Positions 45,188 to 54,886 of a DNA stretch of 64,000 nt are shown piece by piece; position 1 is the stretch's first letter; every line of letters starts with the position of its first letter. The notes beneath the pieces were generated by a model. It searched no databases. It was not told the origin of the DNA and was given only the letters and a program-made list of their open reading frames with translations. This DNA is from Desulforhopalus sp. IMCC35007 (GTDB taxonomy: Bacteria > Desulfobacterota > Desulfobulbia > Desulfobulbales > Desulfocapsaceae), in NCBI RefSeq assembly GCF_005116575.1, contig NZ_SWCN01000019.1, positions 1-64,000 of the forward strand, written 5' to 3'. Made by a program: the position numbers and the translations under genes.

Positions 45188-47116
45188 TTAGTAACCACGA
45201 CCTTCTTTGACTTCAGCGTCAATCATGTCGGCGAAATCTTTTATGGACATCGGTGGCAGGTTTTTTCCATTTCTAAGACGGACCGTAACTGTACCATCGT
45301 CTTTTTCTTTGTCACCAATAATAAGCATATAGGGGATTTTAGCCACCTGAGCTTCTCTGATTTTGTAGTTCAGCTTTTCGTTACGAAGATCTTTTTCTAT
45401 GCGAAGACCAAGCATGCGGAGCTGTTTAAACACCTCTTCAGCGTAACCAGCCTGATCATCAGTGATGTTCAGAATACGCGCCTGGACCGGAGCAAACCAA
45501 AGCGGAAAGGCACCAGCATAGTGCTCAATCAGAACCCCGATGAACCGTTCAAGGGATCCCATGAGAGCCCTGTGGATCATGATTGGTTGATGTTCACTGT
45601 TGTCCGTACCTGTATACTCCATCTCAAACCTTTCGGGAAGGTTGAAATCGACCTGTATGGTGGAGCACTGCCAGGACCGGCCAATCTGGTCTTTGATCTT
45701 GATATCAATTTTGGGACCGTAGAAGACGCCTTCACCCGGATCAATCACATAACCCAGACCCTTTTTCTCAAGAGCAAGCTTGAGGGCTTCGGTTGATTTA
45801 TTCCAGTGGTCATCCGTACCTACAGACTTTTCAGGCCTGGTAGACAGATAGATGTCATAATCGTCAAACCCAAAAGTTTTGAGAATGTGAAGATTGAGGT
45901 CAAGAATGTTAAAAATCTCTTCTTCAAGCTGTTCGGGCATGCAGAAAATATGCGCATCGTCCTGGGTAAATCCGCGTACCCGAAATAATCCGTGAAGTGC
46001 GCCTGCACGTTCGTAGCGGTATACAGTTCCGAGTTCACACCAACGGATTGGAAGATCTTTATAGCTCCGCTTTAAGCTGTTGAACACCCCAATATGAAAA
46101 GGACAGTTCATTGGCTTGAGTTGGTATTCCACCTCATCAATTGCCATTGATGAGTACATGTTTTCGCTATAAAAATCGAGATGACCCGAAGTCTTCCACA
46201 GATCCTGCCGTGCTATATGTGGAGTGTACAGCAATTCATAGTCATGACGATAGTGCTCATCTTTCCAGAAGTCTTCAATCAGTCTTCTGAGTTGAGCACC
46301 CTTTGGCTGCCAGAGAATAAGTCCAGGGCCGATTTCATCTTTTATGGTGAACAGTTCGAGCTCTTTGCCTAGTTTGCGATGATCTCTTTTTTTGGCTTCT
46401 TCAAGACTGTTAAGATATTTCTTCAGATCTTTCTGATCGTAAAAAGCAGTCCCGTAAATTCTCTGTAGAACGTCTCTTTTCTCATCACCTCGCCAGTATG
46501 CTCCGGCGACACGCAGAAGTTTGAAGGATTTGATAAAAGAGCTGTTTGGCAGGTGAGGGCCCCGACAGAGGTCGGTGAACTCACCAACATGATAAAAAGA
46601 TACGGTCTCTGCTCCAAGGTCTTCGATCAGTTCAACCTTGAATTTTTCGTTTTCTGCCTTGAACTTTTCGATGGCGTCGCCGCTTGACATCTCAGTTCGG
46701 TTAAATGGCAGGGCAGCACGAACCAGTTCGCTCATGCGGGCCTCTATTTTTTCAAAATCCTCAGGGGTAAATGCTTCATCTCTTAGGAAATCATAATAGA
46801 AACCGTTTTCAATAGAAGGACCGATGGCAACCTTGACATTGGTGCCGAACACATCACGTACAGCAAGGGCCATAATGTGGGCTGTAGAATGACGCAGCAC
46901 ATCTAATGCATCATCGGAACCGATCTGAACGGGTACAAGAACGGTGTCCTCGTTGAGTGTGGTCGTGAAATCCACGAGCCTGTCACCGATTCTGGCGGCA
47001 ACAGTCTGTTTTCTCTGCTTGTTGGAAAGAAGTTGGAGAAGAGCTTCCTGAACGCTGCTTCCCGCAGATACTTGGACAGATTCTCCGTCTTTTACGGATA
47101 CGGTTATGTCGGCCAT
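45188..47116 (-). CDS. thrS: Threonyl-tRNA synthetase
   Basis: The 642-residue full-length enzyme: TGS domain (residues about 1-60), editing domain with HSTAHIMALAV (about 76) and FYHVGEFTDLCRGPHLP (about 175-190, zinc-type editing site), class II catalytic core with KPMNCPFHIGVF (about 333), RYERAGALHGLFRVRGFTQDDAHIF (about 364-388) and PIMIHRALMGSLERFIGVLIEHYAG (about 508-532), and the anticodon-binding domain. First protein gene of the operon, 75 bases after tRNA-Val. Confidence 0.97.
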   Translation of the reverse strand: MADITVSVKDGESVQVSAGSSVQEALLQLLSNKQRKQTVAARIGDRLVDFTTTLNEDTVLVPVQIGSDDALDVLRHSTAHIMALAVRDVFGTNVKVAIGPSIENGFYYDFLRDEAFTPEDFEKIEARMSELVRAALPFNRTEMSSGDAIEKFKAENEKFKVELIEDLGAETVSFYHVGEFTDLCRGPHLPNSSFIKSFKLLRVAGAYWRGDEKRDVLQRIYGTAFYDQKDLKKYLNSLEEAKKRDHRKLGKELELFTIKDEIGPGLILWQPKGAQLRRLIEDFWKDEHYRHDYELLYTPHIARQDLWKTSGHLDFYSENMYSSMAIDEVEYQLKPMNCPFHIGVFNSLKRSYKDLPIRWCELGTVYRYERAGALHGLFRVRGFTQDDAHIFCMPEQLEEEIFNILDLNLHILKTFGFDDYDIYLSTRPEKSVGTDDHWNKSTEALKLALEKKGLGYVIDPGEGVFYGPKIDIKIKDQIGRSWQCSTIQVDFNLPERFEMEYTGTDNSEHQPIMIHRALMGSLERFIGVLIEHYAGAFPLWFAPVQARILNITDDQAGYAEEVFKQLRMLGLRIEKDLRNEKLNYKIREAQVAKIPYMLIIGDKEKDDGTVTVRLRNGKNLPPMSIKDFADMIDAEVKEGRGY

Positions 47117-47139
47117 GTTGTTCTTCTATATAAAAATAA

Positions 47140-47184
47140 AGGCTAAAGAACCAACACTTTGGTAAAAGTGTTTAACTTTAGCCT
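47140..47184 (-). terminator. Hairpin between tRNA-Val and thrS
   Basis: AGGCTAAAG pairs with CTTTAGCCT and an inner ACACTTT pairs with AAAGTGT; on the minus strand the stem is followed by TTATTTTTA. It lies right after the tRNA-Val gene and would end or attenuate transcription before thrS. Confidence 0.7.
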
Positions 47185-47191
47185 CTTATCT

Positions 47192-47266
47192 TGGTAGGCA
47201 CGGACGGGATTGAACCGACGACATCCACCACGTCAAGGTGGCGCTCTCCCACTGAGCTACGCGCCT
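47192..47266 (-). tRNA. tRNA-Val (anticodon GAC)
   Basis: 75 bases: acceptor AGGCGCG with CGTGCCT (one G-U pair), D-arm TAGCTCAGTGGGAGAGC, anticodon stem CCACC/GGTGG with loop TTGACGT, T-loop GTTCAATCC, encoded CCA. Upstream of thrS on the same strand. Confidence 0.95.
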
Positions 47267-47475
47267 GAAAATACTATAGTAAAAACGAACCTTAAGGACC
47301 ATGTAAAAGAACATGTCCGCTGTTCGCAAGAGACATTTATTAACACGATTTGAAACGCAGTGCAATAATTTTTTAATGATTTTATTGCGAAAAATGGTTC
47401 TTTTTCTTTGAACCTTATCAGCGTCTCAGTGGTTATCTTAATTCGTTGACCGACGGTTTCAAGGGTAAATAAAAA

Positions 47476-48078
47476 TTATTTGGTTATGTATCGGGCTTCA
47501 ATTGCCTTTGCAAGGGTGTACTTATCAGCGTATTTGATGTCCATCCCCATTGGAATTCCGCAGGCTAGGCGGGTAAGAATAATGTTTTCTTTTTTAATCC
47601 GGTCGGCAAGATAGGAGGCTGTGGCTTCACCCGGAACCGTCGAACTAGTGGCAATGATGACTTCTGAAACCCGACCACTTCTCACCCGGGCCATGAGTTC
47701 AGCAACTTTAATTTCATCAGGACCAATGCCATCAATGGGGGATAGTACTCCATGAAGTACGTGATAATGGCCTCTGAATGATGCTGTTTTCTCAATTGCC
47801 ATGAGGTCGCCTGATTGTTCAACCACACAAACAATTTCACCGTTACGTTTCGGATCAGCGCATATGGCACATGGGTCTGAGTCGGAAAAGGTGAAGCAGC
47901 AGGAGCAAAGCTGAATCGCAGCGTGAAGGTCAAGAAGGGCCGTACCTAAATCCTGAGCAAGGCCGCGAGGTTTGCGCAGGATACTCAGGGCCAGTCTTGT
48001 AGCTGTCTTTTTCCCAATACCTGGTAAGCGGGAAAGTTGTTCTATGAGTTTCTCAAGAGCCGGTGGGATGACTTGCAT
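47476..48078 (-). CDS. recR: Recombination mediator RecR
   Basis: A 200-residue protein that with RecO loads RecA at gaps. Helix-hairpin-helix (SRLPGIGKKTATRLALSIL, residues about 16-34), a four-cysteine zinc motif (CSCCFTFSDSDPCAIC, about 57-72), Toprim domain with VVEQSGDLMAIE (about 84) and the C-terminal RLACGIPMGMDIKYADKYTLAKAIEAR. It follows ybaB by 6 bases, as in many genomes. Confidence 0.96.
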   Translation of the reverse strand: MQVIPPALEKLIEQLSRLPGIGKKTATRLALSILRKPRGLAQDLGTALLDLHAAIQLCSCCFTFSDSDPCAICADPKRNGEIVCVVEQSGDLMAIEKTASFRGHYHVLHGVLSPIDGIGPDEIKVAELMARVRSGRVSEVIIATSSTVPGEATASYLADRIKKENIILTRLACGIPMGMDIKYADKYTLAKAIEARYITK

Positions 48079-48084
48079 TATAGA

Positions 48085-48408
48085 TTAAGGCCTCATTAAA
48101 TTGGTGAGCCCGGGTATATTCAGGCCACCGGTGAGCTGCCCCAGTTCCTGCTGGCTGAGTTCTTTTGCCCGTCTGATGGCATCGTTGGTTGCAGCGACAA
48201 TAAGGTCCTGAAGCATTTCTGCTTCACTGGGATCAATAACTATTTTTTCAATAGAGACTTTGAGCACTTCTCCCTGGCCGTTTACGGTCACTTCTACCAT
48301 GCCTCCACCGGCGCTTCCTGTGAGGGTTTTCTTGCTCAAATCTTCCTGAATCTTTGCCATTTTTTCCTGCATGGACTTGGCCTGCTGCATTATGTTGTTA
48401 ATATCCAT
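48085..48408 (-). CDS. Nucleoid-associated protein, YbaB/EbfC family
   Basis: A 107-residue protein with the family core: N-terminal helix of Met/Gln/Lys (MQQAKSMQEKMAKIQEDL), SAGGGMVEVTVNGQGEVLKVSI and EMLQDLIVAATNDAIRRAKEL. It binds DNA as a dimer. Between dnaX and recR, the standard order. Confidence 0.95.
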   Translation of the reverse strand: MDINNIMQQAKSMQEKMAKIQEDLSKKTLTGSAGGGMVEVTVNGQGEVLKVSIEKIVIDPSEAEMLQDLIVAATNDAIRRAKELSQQELGQLTGGLNIPGLTNLMRP

Positions 48409-48437
48409 TGTCTTGTGTGTATTTGTAAAGATTTTTG

Positions 48438-50240
48438 TTATTTCGAGATTATGCGTACATCGCCGATCTGGCCATTGAAGATCTCGGCGGCCATGGTAAC
48501 CAGAGGGTCGTTGATGAGCTGTTGCCGTTTCTTCTGTGGAGATTCGCCGCTATTTGTATCCGGATTGTCATCAATCTCCGGTACTACTATTTTTATTTTT
48601 ATTGGTCTTTTAAAAAATGCTAATGCAAATTCATCAAGGTGCTGCTGGTTTTCCTTCTGGCAGAGGAGAGAACAGTTCATACCATCAGAAAAGATAACCG
48701 TGATGACACCATCTATCTCCTCGTAGACGGAATCTGCTCGCTGCAGGTTAGTGGCCATCCAAACCGTGTCTTCTTTAATATAGTCGATAAAACCCGTCCA
48801 GTTTTTGCCGGACTTATCTGCAGGAGAACTGTTAGCGGGGGGGGTTGCTCTTGTTAATTCCTCAGGCTCAGGAGGAAGAGGGGCTTGTTCTTGTAAATAA
48901 GAGGGTGCAGGAGATTGAGTTGAATCCTGTTTCACCTTATTGTTGCTTGGGTTATGTGGGTCTGCTGGGCCACCTTGTGTTTGAGGCAGCGCTGGTTTGA
49001 GGTTTTGGTTCGGGGCGGTCTTTACGGCAATATCAGTTTTTTTTTTACTTTCTGTAGACTGCGGTGCAACGGCCTGTTTCTGAAGAGTAGCGGTAACCGG
49101 CAGGCCTGGCATAATCTCCTGTAGATGCCCCAGAAGCGAAGAAAGGGGCACAACGTTGGTTGCTTCAATAATTTTTAAAAAAGAGGTCTCAATGGCGATT
49201 CGTGCCTGGCTGGACTGTTTGAGCTGCTCGGTCATCTGCATGAGCAGTGAGAGTTTTAGGTGAATCGTCTCGCTGGTGTAGTCTGCAGCCATTGACTGGA
49301 TTTGTCGAAGTTCTTCTTCGGGAAGGTCTAACAGCTCGGTGCAACCGTCTATCTTACAAAGGAGGAGGTTGCGGAATTGGTTCAGGAGATCTGCTGTAAA
49401 TCTCTTGATATCCATTCCAAAGCTGAAAACCGTTTCCAGTGAAGTAAATACGGCGGTTTTGTCACCTTCAAGAAGCCCCCTGGTGAGTGTACCAAGTACC
49501 TCGCGGTCAACAAGCCCCAGAACTTCGGCCACGTCAGATGCCTTAATGGTTGTATCACCAAAAGAAAACATCTGATCTAAAAGACTGAGGCCATCACGAA
49601 CGGAACCGGCAGCTTCCCGAACTATCAGGGCAAGTGCCGAAGGCTCGATCTGAAAGCCTTCGCTGGTAGCCAGCTTGGCAAAGTGGTCGTACAGTTCTTT
49701 CGCTGAGATTCTTTGTAACTCGTACTGCTGGCAGCGAGAAAGAATGGTGATGGGAATTTTGTGGATTTCAGTTGTTGCAAACATGAAATAGACATGCGCT
49801 GGTGGTTCTTCGAGAGTCTTTAACAGCGCGTTAAAGGCTTCTGTGGTGAGCATGTGAACTTCATCAATGATGATAACTTTATATTTTGCAGAACTGGGCA
49901 GGAAACGAATTTTTTCTTTGAGTTCGCGGATTTCCTGTATGCCTCTGTTGGAGGCGCCATCTATTTCATAGAGGTCAAGCGATGAGCCGCTGCTTATCTC
50001 TTTGCAGGATGGGCACTTGTCACAGGGCCGATGGGCAGTTTCATCAGAGCAGTTGATGGCTTTTGCCATGATTCGGGCAAGGGTCGTTTTACCTACACCT
50101 CTGACGCCGGAGAAAAGAATCGCATGGGCCACCCGGTCTCGTATGATGCTGTTTCGCAGGGTTTTGACAACAGGACGCTGACCGACGACCTGATCAAATG
50201 TCTGGGGCCGGGATTTCCTGGCTAGAACGAGGTAAGACAT
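48438..50240 (-). CDS. dnaX: DNA polymerase III tau/gamma subunit
   Basis: Clamp-loader ATPase and replisome organiser, 600 residues for the full-length tau form. N-terminal AAA+ domain with P-loop GVRGVGKTTLARIMAKAI (about residues 44-61), a four-cysteine zinc module (about 64-82), and IIDEVHMLTTEAFNALLKTLEEPP (about 125-148). Domain III ends near residue 360; a Pro/Gln/Lys-rich linker and the tau-specific C-terminus follow. Ten consecutive A residues cross codons 399-402, and both alternative frames stop within five codons, so a gamma form of about 400 residues is likely. Start at ATG 50240; the frame continues upstream into RNA genes and is not coding there. Confidence 0.96.
   Translation of the reverse strand: MSYLVLARKSRPQTFDQVVGQRPVVKTLRNSIIRDRVAHAILFSGVRGVGKTTLARIMAKAINCSDETAHRPCDKCPSCKEISSGSSLDLYEIDGASNRGIQEIRELKEKIRFLPSSAKYKVIIIDEVHMLTTEAFNALLKTLEEPPAHVYFMFATTEIHKIPITILSRCQQYELQRISAKELYDHFAKLATSEGFQIEPSALALIVREAAGSVRDGLSLLDQMFSFGDTTIKASDVAEVLGLVDREVLGTLTRGLLEGDKTAVFTSLETVFSFGMDIKRFTADLLNQFRNLLLCKIDGCTELLDLPEEELRQIQSMAADYTSETIHLKLSLLMQMTEQLKQSSQARIAIETSFLKIIEATNVVPLSSLLGHLQEIMPGLPVTATLQKQAVAPQSTESKKKTDIAVKTAPNQNLKPALPQTQGGPADPHNPSNNKVKQDSTQSPAPSYLQEQAPLPPEPEELTRATPPANSSPADKSGKNWTGFIDYIKEDTVWMATNLQRADSVYEEIDGVITVIFSDGMNCSLLCQKENQQHLDEFALAFFKRPIKIKIVVPEIDDNPDTNSGESPQKKRQQLINDPLVTMAAEIFNGQIGDVRIISK
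49037..49046 (-). other. Run of ten A in dnaX, probable slippage site for gamma
   Basis: On the coding strand AGT is followed by ten A and then CTGATATTGCCGTAA. With one extra A, or a -1 ribosomal shift, the next codons are AAC TGA; with one A missing they are CTG ATA TTG CCG TAA. The run lies just after domain III, where gamma ends in other bacteria. Confidence 0.7.
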
Positions 50241-50292
50241 GCTGCACCGGGGCTGGAAGTGAGAAAAATGTCTAACGAACTGGAGAAAAAAT

Positions 50293-50391
50293 GATAGCCG
50301 GGTTACCTGGCACACAAAGAGTGTCGCTACCGTTGCTTCCTTCCGGACCTGGCGGGGTTCGCGATTCCTTGTTGCACAGGGCCCGGCTATC
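50293..50391 (-). ncRNA. ffs: Signal recognition particle RNA, small bacterial type (4.5S)
   Basis: A 99-base hairpin RNA. The ends pair (GATAGCCGGG with CCCGGCTATC), and the conserved apical domain reads CCAGGTCCGGAAGGAAGCA, the binding site of Ffh. It lies between tRNA-Ser and dnaX, a location shared with many bacteria. Confidence 0.95.
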
Positions 50392-50409
50392 AAAGTCGAA
50401 CTCAATAAC

Positions 50410-50495
50410 TGGCGGAGAAGGTGAGATTCGAACTCACGGTACTTGCGTACACACGCTTTCCAAGCGTGCGCCTTAAGCCACTCGGCCACCTCTCC
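50410..50495 (-). tRNA. tRNA-Ser (anticodon GGA)
   Basis: 86 bases with acceptor GGAGAGG/CTTCTCC, anticodon stem CACGC/GCGTG and loop TTGGAAA, a long variable arm (TGTACGCAAGTACC region), T-loop GTTCGAATC and encoded CCA. Just downstream of tadA and upstream of the SRP RNA. Confidence 0.95.
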
Positions 50496-50593
50496 GCAGG
50501 TATGCTCTAAAAAATGTGAGGTACTATGTAAACCTTCACCGACCATAAAGCAATCAAAAAAATAAGCATAGCTGAAAAAAATGCCATTTTCTT

Positions 50594-51100
50594 TTAAATG
50601 TTTACCTTGTGCTCTGCTCGCCTCTTCTTGAAAAAGCTTTTGAGTAAATCCTGGCATTCTTGAGCGAGAACGCCTTTTTCAATCTGCAGAGAGTGGTTGA
50701 GGAGGTTGTCGTTACCAATATTATATATCGAGTATACAGCACCACTCTTAGGGTCGCTTGCCCCTATGACAAGGCGTTGGATGCGTGCGTGTATAATCGC
50801 TCCAATGCACATCAAACATGGCTCAAGGGTGACGTAAAGTGTTGTTCCGGGGAGCCGGTAATTTTTCTGTGAGTCAGCCGCCCTTCTCAGCGCGTTGATT
50901 TCCGCATGGGCTGTTGGGTCGTTGTGGCCAATTGGGCTATTGCCGCCTGCACCGATAAGAGAATTGTCTTTTACTATAACAGCTCCAACCGGGACCTCAC
51001 CTTTCTGGGCAGCAAGCCTTGCAAGCTCAAGGGCCTGGGCCATCCATTGTTCATCATTTACAGAAACTGTCTCTTGTATGTTGTCTATGGGTGTTGTCAT
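50594..51100 (-). CDS. tadA: tRNA-specific adenosine deaminase (A34 to inosine)
   Basis: A 168-residue zinc deaminase converting A34 of tRNA-Arg(ACG) to inosine. Catalytic motif HAEINALR (about residue 65) and zinc cysteines in TLEPCLMCIGAI (about 93-104) are intact, with the NSPIGHNDPTAHAE loop typical of TadA. Head of the tadA, tRNA-Ser, SRP RNA, dnaX, ybaB, recR cluster. Confidence 0.95.
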   Translation of the reverse strand: MTTPIDNIQETVSVNDEQWMAQALELARLAAQKGEVPVGAVIVKDNSLIGAGGNSPIGHNDPTAHAEINALRRAADSQKNYRLPGTTLYVTLEPCLMCIGAIIHARIQRLVIGASDPKSGAVYSIYNIGNDNLLNHSLQIEKGVLAQECQDLLKSFFKKRRAEHKVNI

Positions 51101-51545
51101 CTCTGGTGCTGTAAAAAGAAAATTTTGCTTTATTTATACTGTGGATCTGCTTCTTCACGTCACACCTGGTGCTGTTTGCTTTTTTAAGGGCTCCCTGTGT
51201 CCTTTTATACCTCAGTATTCAGCGGAAAGGAACAGGCATGCTCGGGGAATACTCTTTAGGGTCATCATTTATGGCCTGGGTGCCGGAGCTTTTCAAAAAC
51301 CGATTGCCTTACCGTGAAAGAAAAATAATTACAGGAAGTAATTGTAATCTCAATATTTTTCTGGATCTAAGGGGGTTTTTCTGCCTGTAATGAGCATATA
51401 TTAGAAGTGAAAGTGCGTAAAGTATCTCAATATCCATTTATGTCTTGTGTCGATATTTGTTTGTAATAGATGTGAATTTTTCGTATAACAGAGGTAGCTA
51501 GTTACAATATTGAAATAACATTTACCGTCTTGTAATACGAAGCCT
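51101..51545. other. Intergenic region between tadA and the sigma-54 activator
   Basis: 445 bases between divergent genes. Short frames overlap here but none has a ribosome site or family resemblance. The 120 bases before the activator gene are AT-rich and contain TTGTAATA twice (near 51461 and 51533) and its inverse TTACAATA once (near 51502), possibly regulator sites. Confidence 0.3.
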
Positions 51546-52955
51546 ATGTATAAAATACTCATATTTGACCGTACCGGTAAAACCAGACCAACGCTGACTT
51601 CTGCCTTGGAAGATCGTGCTAATTTTACCAGTATTGCGACTGAAACTGAGTTTCAGGAAGAGATAAAATCTAAACAGTTCGATTTGATTTTTCTCGATAA
51701 TGACTCAATCAACGGTCGGGCGGTGAAAATTCTTGAAAACATGCGCTCAAAAGACCCTTACCTGCCAATTATCATGACAAGTGAGACGGAAAAAGCGGAG
51801 ATGATTGTGCAGGCCATGAACAGCGGGGCCAGCGATTATCTCGTCCATCCGATTTCTCCTACCAGGGTAAATATATCTTTTGACAAAGCTATTGAGATAC
51901 GTGATCAACGCTTTGAGATTGCCTACCATAGAAGAAAGCAGGATGTCGTTTATGATTTTAAGGATGTTGTAGCCTTCAGTCCAAAGATGAAGGCTATTCT
52001 TGTGAGTCTCGAGCGGTTTGCCAAAACCGATTCAACCATCCTTATTACCGGAGATACCGGTACAGGCAAATCCTTTCTCTCGGGGACGGTTCATTTCAAT
52101 TCACCAAGACGCAAAAAACCATTCGTTAAAATCAACTGTGCCAATATTCCTGAAGATCTTCTCGAGTCTGAGCTGTTTGGCCATGAAAAAGGGGCCTTTA
52201 CGGGCGCAGATAAGCAGAGAATCGGTCGTTTTGAGCAGGCAAGCGGGGGAACCATTTTTCTTGATGAAATTGGTGAAATGAACCTGAGCCTTCAAACAAA
52301 ATTGCTCCGGGTACTCGAAGAAAAATCTTTTGAGAGAGTAGGTGGAAACAAAACCATATACTCGGATGTGCGAATCATAGCGGCCACCAATAAAGATCTG
52401 GTGCAGCAGGTGGCCGATGGCCTTTTTAGAGAAGATCTTTATTACCGCATTAACGTTCTACCCGTGACCTTGCCGTCACTCAAGGAACGTCAGGATTGTC
52501 TACTGCCCCTTGCGGAATTGCTGCTCAATAAATGTTGTACCTCAATGCACCGTGAGATTGTAGGCTTTACCGAAAATTCAACAAAGAAAATCCAGGAGTA
52601 TGACTGGCCGGGTAATATCCGCCAACTGGCAAACACCATAGAACGTGCTGTGATCCTTGAGGATGGTAAGTACATCCACGCCGAAAATCTTGCTCTGCCG
52701 GTAACAGTTGCCAGATCCAAAGGCTCTGCAAACAGTAATGTGGATGCGGATAACGGGGAACTGCAGGAAGGAGCGCTTGATGGTTCTCTTGCCGGCCAGG
52801 AAAAGGAACTCATCTTACGTGTTCTGGAGGAGTGTCTTTGGGTGCAGAAGAATGCCGCTTTAAAGCTTGGTGTAAGTCCCAGAGCGTTGAATTATAAAAT
52901 CAATAAGCTTGGGATAACCCATCCGCACTGGCGGCGTAATAAGCGTTCCGTCTAA
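51546..52955 (+). CDS. Sigma-54-dependent activator with degenerate receiver domain
   Basis: A 469-residue NtrC-type regulator. The receiver (residues 1-120) keeps the phospho-acceptor-position Asp51 (FLDND) but lacks the second N-terminal acidic residue (FDRT instead of a DD pair) and has His in place of the conserved Lys (YLVHPIS), so normal phosphorelay is doubtful. The AAA+ domain is intact: Walker A GDTGTGKS (about 170), GAFTGA (sigma-54 contact, about 220), Walker [13 protein letters not shown] (about 236). A Fis-type helix-turn-helix ends the protein ([18 protein letters not shown]). No histidine kinase is adjacent. Start codon ATG with a poor ribosome site. Confidence 0.9.
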   Translation: MYKILIFDRTGKTRPTLTSALEDRANFTSIATETEFQEEIKSKQFDLIFLDNDSINGRAVKILENMRSKDPYLPIIMTSETEKAEMIVQAMNSGASDYLVHPISPTRVNISFDKAIEIRDQRFEIAYHRRKQDVVYDFKDVVAFSPKMKAILVSLERFAKTDSTILITGDTGTGKSFLSGTVHFNSPRRKKPFVKINCANIPEDLLESELFGHEKGAFTGADKQRIGRFEQASGGTIFLDEIGEMNLSLQTKLLRVLEEKSFERVGGNKTIYSDVRIIAATNKDLVQQVADGLFREDLYYRINVLPVTLPSLKERQDCLLPLAELLLNKCCTSMHREIVGFTENSTKKIQEYDWPGNIRQLANTIERAVILEDGKYIHAENLALPVTVARSKGSANSNVDADNGELQEGALDGSLAGQEKELILRVLEECLWVQKNAALKLGVSPRALNYKINKLGITHPHWRRNKRSV

Positions 52956-52979
52956 GTTTTCTGTCTGGGGTTGTCATAC

Positions 52980-53011
52980 AAAAAACTTTGGCTGGTTTTC
53001 ATGCCAGCCAA
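52980..53011 (-). terminator. Terminator of pepF
   Basis: TTGGCTGG and CCAGCCAA form an 8-bp stem with an 8-base loop; on the minus strand AAG and six T follow. It lies between the convergent ends of the sigma-54 activator gene and pepF and may act on both. Confidence 0.75.
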
Positions 53012-53062
53012 GTCACCGGCCTCATCGGATATCTCAGAAGCTCTCAGCCAACTCTCATGAAC

Positions 53063-54853
53063 TTATTCCACCTCGATGAGAAGCTGTTCAATAACATCAA
53101 GCCCACCCTGCCAGAATTCAGATTGATCAAGATCTATACCAAATGGTTGCATCAGTGTGTACGGTGACAGAGAACCTCCAGCTGCCAGCAGATCCAGATA
53201 CTTTTTAACAAAAGCTTCACCCTCTTTTTTGTAAATACCATAGAGTGCCAGGACGAGTAATTCGCCAAAGGCGTATGAATAGACATATCCTGGGGTTGAG
53301 AGGAAATGTGGAATGTAAGACCACCAGATTCCATAATCTTCCCGCAGCAGAACCGAGTCGCCAAACATGGCCCTCTGAGTGGACAGCCAGTATTCACTGA
53401 GCTGGTCACAACTCAACTCACCCTGGGTGCGGCGGCCATTGTGCATCAACTCTTCAAAGCGATTCATTGCTGTCTGTCGGAAAACTGTGGCAAAGATTGA
53501 TTCCAGTTTCTGACAGATAAAGGCGCGACGTTCGTCTTTGTTTTGTAGAAGATTCAGCTGGCTGTTGAAGACCAGAAGTTCAGCAAAAACAGATGCAGTT
53601 TCAGCAAGAGGAAGTGGTGTGTTGCTGTTGAAGTGGCCTTTGGCGGAAGCGAGCACCTGGTGTATACCATGGCCGAGTTCATGGGCTACAGTTGAGACAT
53701 CCCGCAAGTTTCCAGTGTAATTGACCAGGACATAAGGGTGAACGTCGGGGACACAGGGATGGGCAAAGGCACCGCCACGTTTTCCCTGGCCAATTGGCGC
53801 GTGTATCCAGTTTTTGTTGAAAAAATCAGCAGCAATCTCTGCCATATCAGGTGAAAAAGCTGCAAACGATGATAAAACGATATCCTTGCAGGGATCCCAG
53901 CCAATTTTGGTGGATGGCAACGAGGGCAGCGGAGCGTAACGGTCAAAATCCTCCAGCATATCGACGCCGAGAATATCCTTTTTCACCCTGTAGTATCGCT
54001 GGACGATGTCGTAGCGGGATGTTACCGCATCAACTAAGGTTGCAACCGTATCATCCTGAAGTTCATTGTCAAGATTCATGGAGCTCACCCAGCTGCTATG
54101 GTGACGGAGTTTATCTGTCACCATTTTGTCTGCGGCGAGGGTGTTGAAAATATGGGTTAAGATATGGCTGTTGGCTTTGAGCCCTTCAGTCAGCTCATCT
54201 GCTGCCGTTTTTCGGGTATCCCGTGACTCACTGTAGAGGTCTGTGAGCACTTCTTCTTCTGTCCGTTGATTTTCGCCAAATTTGTAACTGCTGAGCACCT
54301 TGTTAAAAAGTGTCGTCCATGATCTTCGTCCTGAGACCTCTTTTTCAAGGAGTATTTTTTCTTCGGCTTCGCTGAGTTGATGGGGGCGATGTTTTCTCAG
54401 GGCGAGAAGGTAGTGCTTGTATTTTGCAAGCAGACTGTCGGCAAGAAAGAAATCAGCCTTTTCGTCTGTCAGCATATTCCACTCAAGCTCAAAAAAAACG
54501 GTCTCCGTTCCGCATTTAGAATCCACTTCCCTGATTCTCTGGTCAAGGGCTCCGGCCTCGGCGTTTGCCATCTGGGTGGTGAAGTTGAGAAAGGAATAGG
54601 TTGCAAGTTTTGAAATCTTACAGTCCAGCGCTTCAATCCTGGTGACAAGGTCCAGAAAATCAACAGGATGAAGTGTTTCCATTTTTTGATAGTATTGTCG
54701 GCGAATGGAAACGGCCTCCGTCTCACACCAGGTGATATCAACATCGATTGCCGGATCTTTCGGCCCACTGAACAGGTCCCCGAGATTCCAGGTAATATCT
54801 GTTGTGCCGAGTTGCTCATTGAGTGGATTTGTCTCCGTCATTACAGTCTCCAT
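53063..54853 (-). CDS. pepF: Oligoendopeptidase F (M3 family)
   Basis: A 596-residue zinc metallopeptidase that cuts short peptides in the cytoplasm. Zinc motif VAHELGHGIHQ (HExxH, about residue 385) and the downstream glutamate in LAETASVFAELLV (about 412) are present, and the N-terminal helical domain is complete. Two Met codons near the start (METVMTETN) leave the exact start open by four residues. Follows trpBA on the same strand by 33 bases. Confidence 0.92.
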   Translation of the reverse strand: METVMTETNPLNEQLGTTDITWNLGDLFSGPKDPAIDVDITWCETEAVSIRRQYYQKMETLHPVDFLDLVTRIEALDCKISKLATYSFLNFTTQMANAEAGALDQRIREVDSKCGTETVFFELEWNMLTDEKADFFLADSLLAKYKHYLLALRKHRPHQLSEAEEKILLEKEVSGRRSWTTLFNKVLSSYKFGENQRTEEEVLTDLYSESRDTRKTAADELTEGLKANSHILTHIFNTLAADKMVTDKLRHHSSWVSSMNLDNELQDDTVATLVDAVTSRYDIVQRYYRVKKDILGVDMLEDFDRYAPLPSLPSTKIGWDPCKDIVLSSFAAFSPDMAEIAADFFNKNWIHAPIGQGKRGGAFAHPCVPDVHPYVLVNYTGNLRDVSTVAHELGHGIHQVLASAKGHFNSNTPLPLAETASVFAELLVFNSQLNLLQNKDERRAFICQKLESIFATVFRQTAMNRFEELMHNGRRTQGELSCDQLSEYWLSTQRAMFGDSVLLREDYGIWWSYIPHFLSTPGYVYSYAFGELLVLALYGIYKKEGEAFVKKYLDLLAAGGSLSPYTLMQPFGIDLDQSEFWQGGLDVIEQLLIEVE

Positions 54854-54886
54854 TGCATGTGAAATCCGATATTCTTTGTTATAAGT

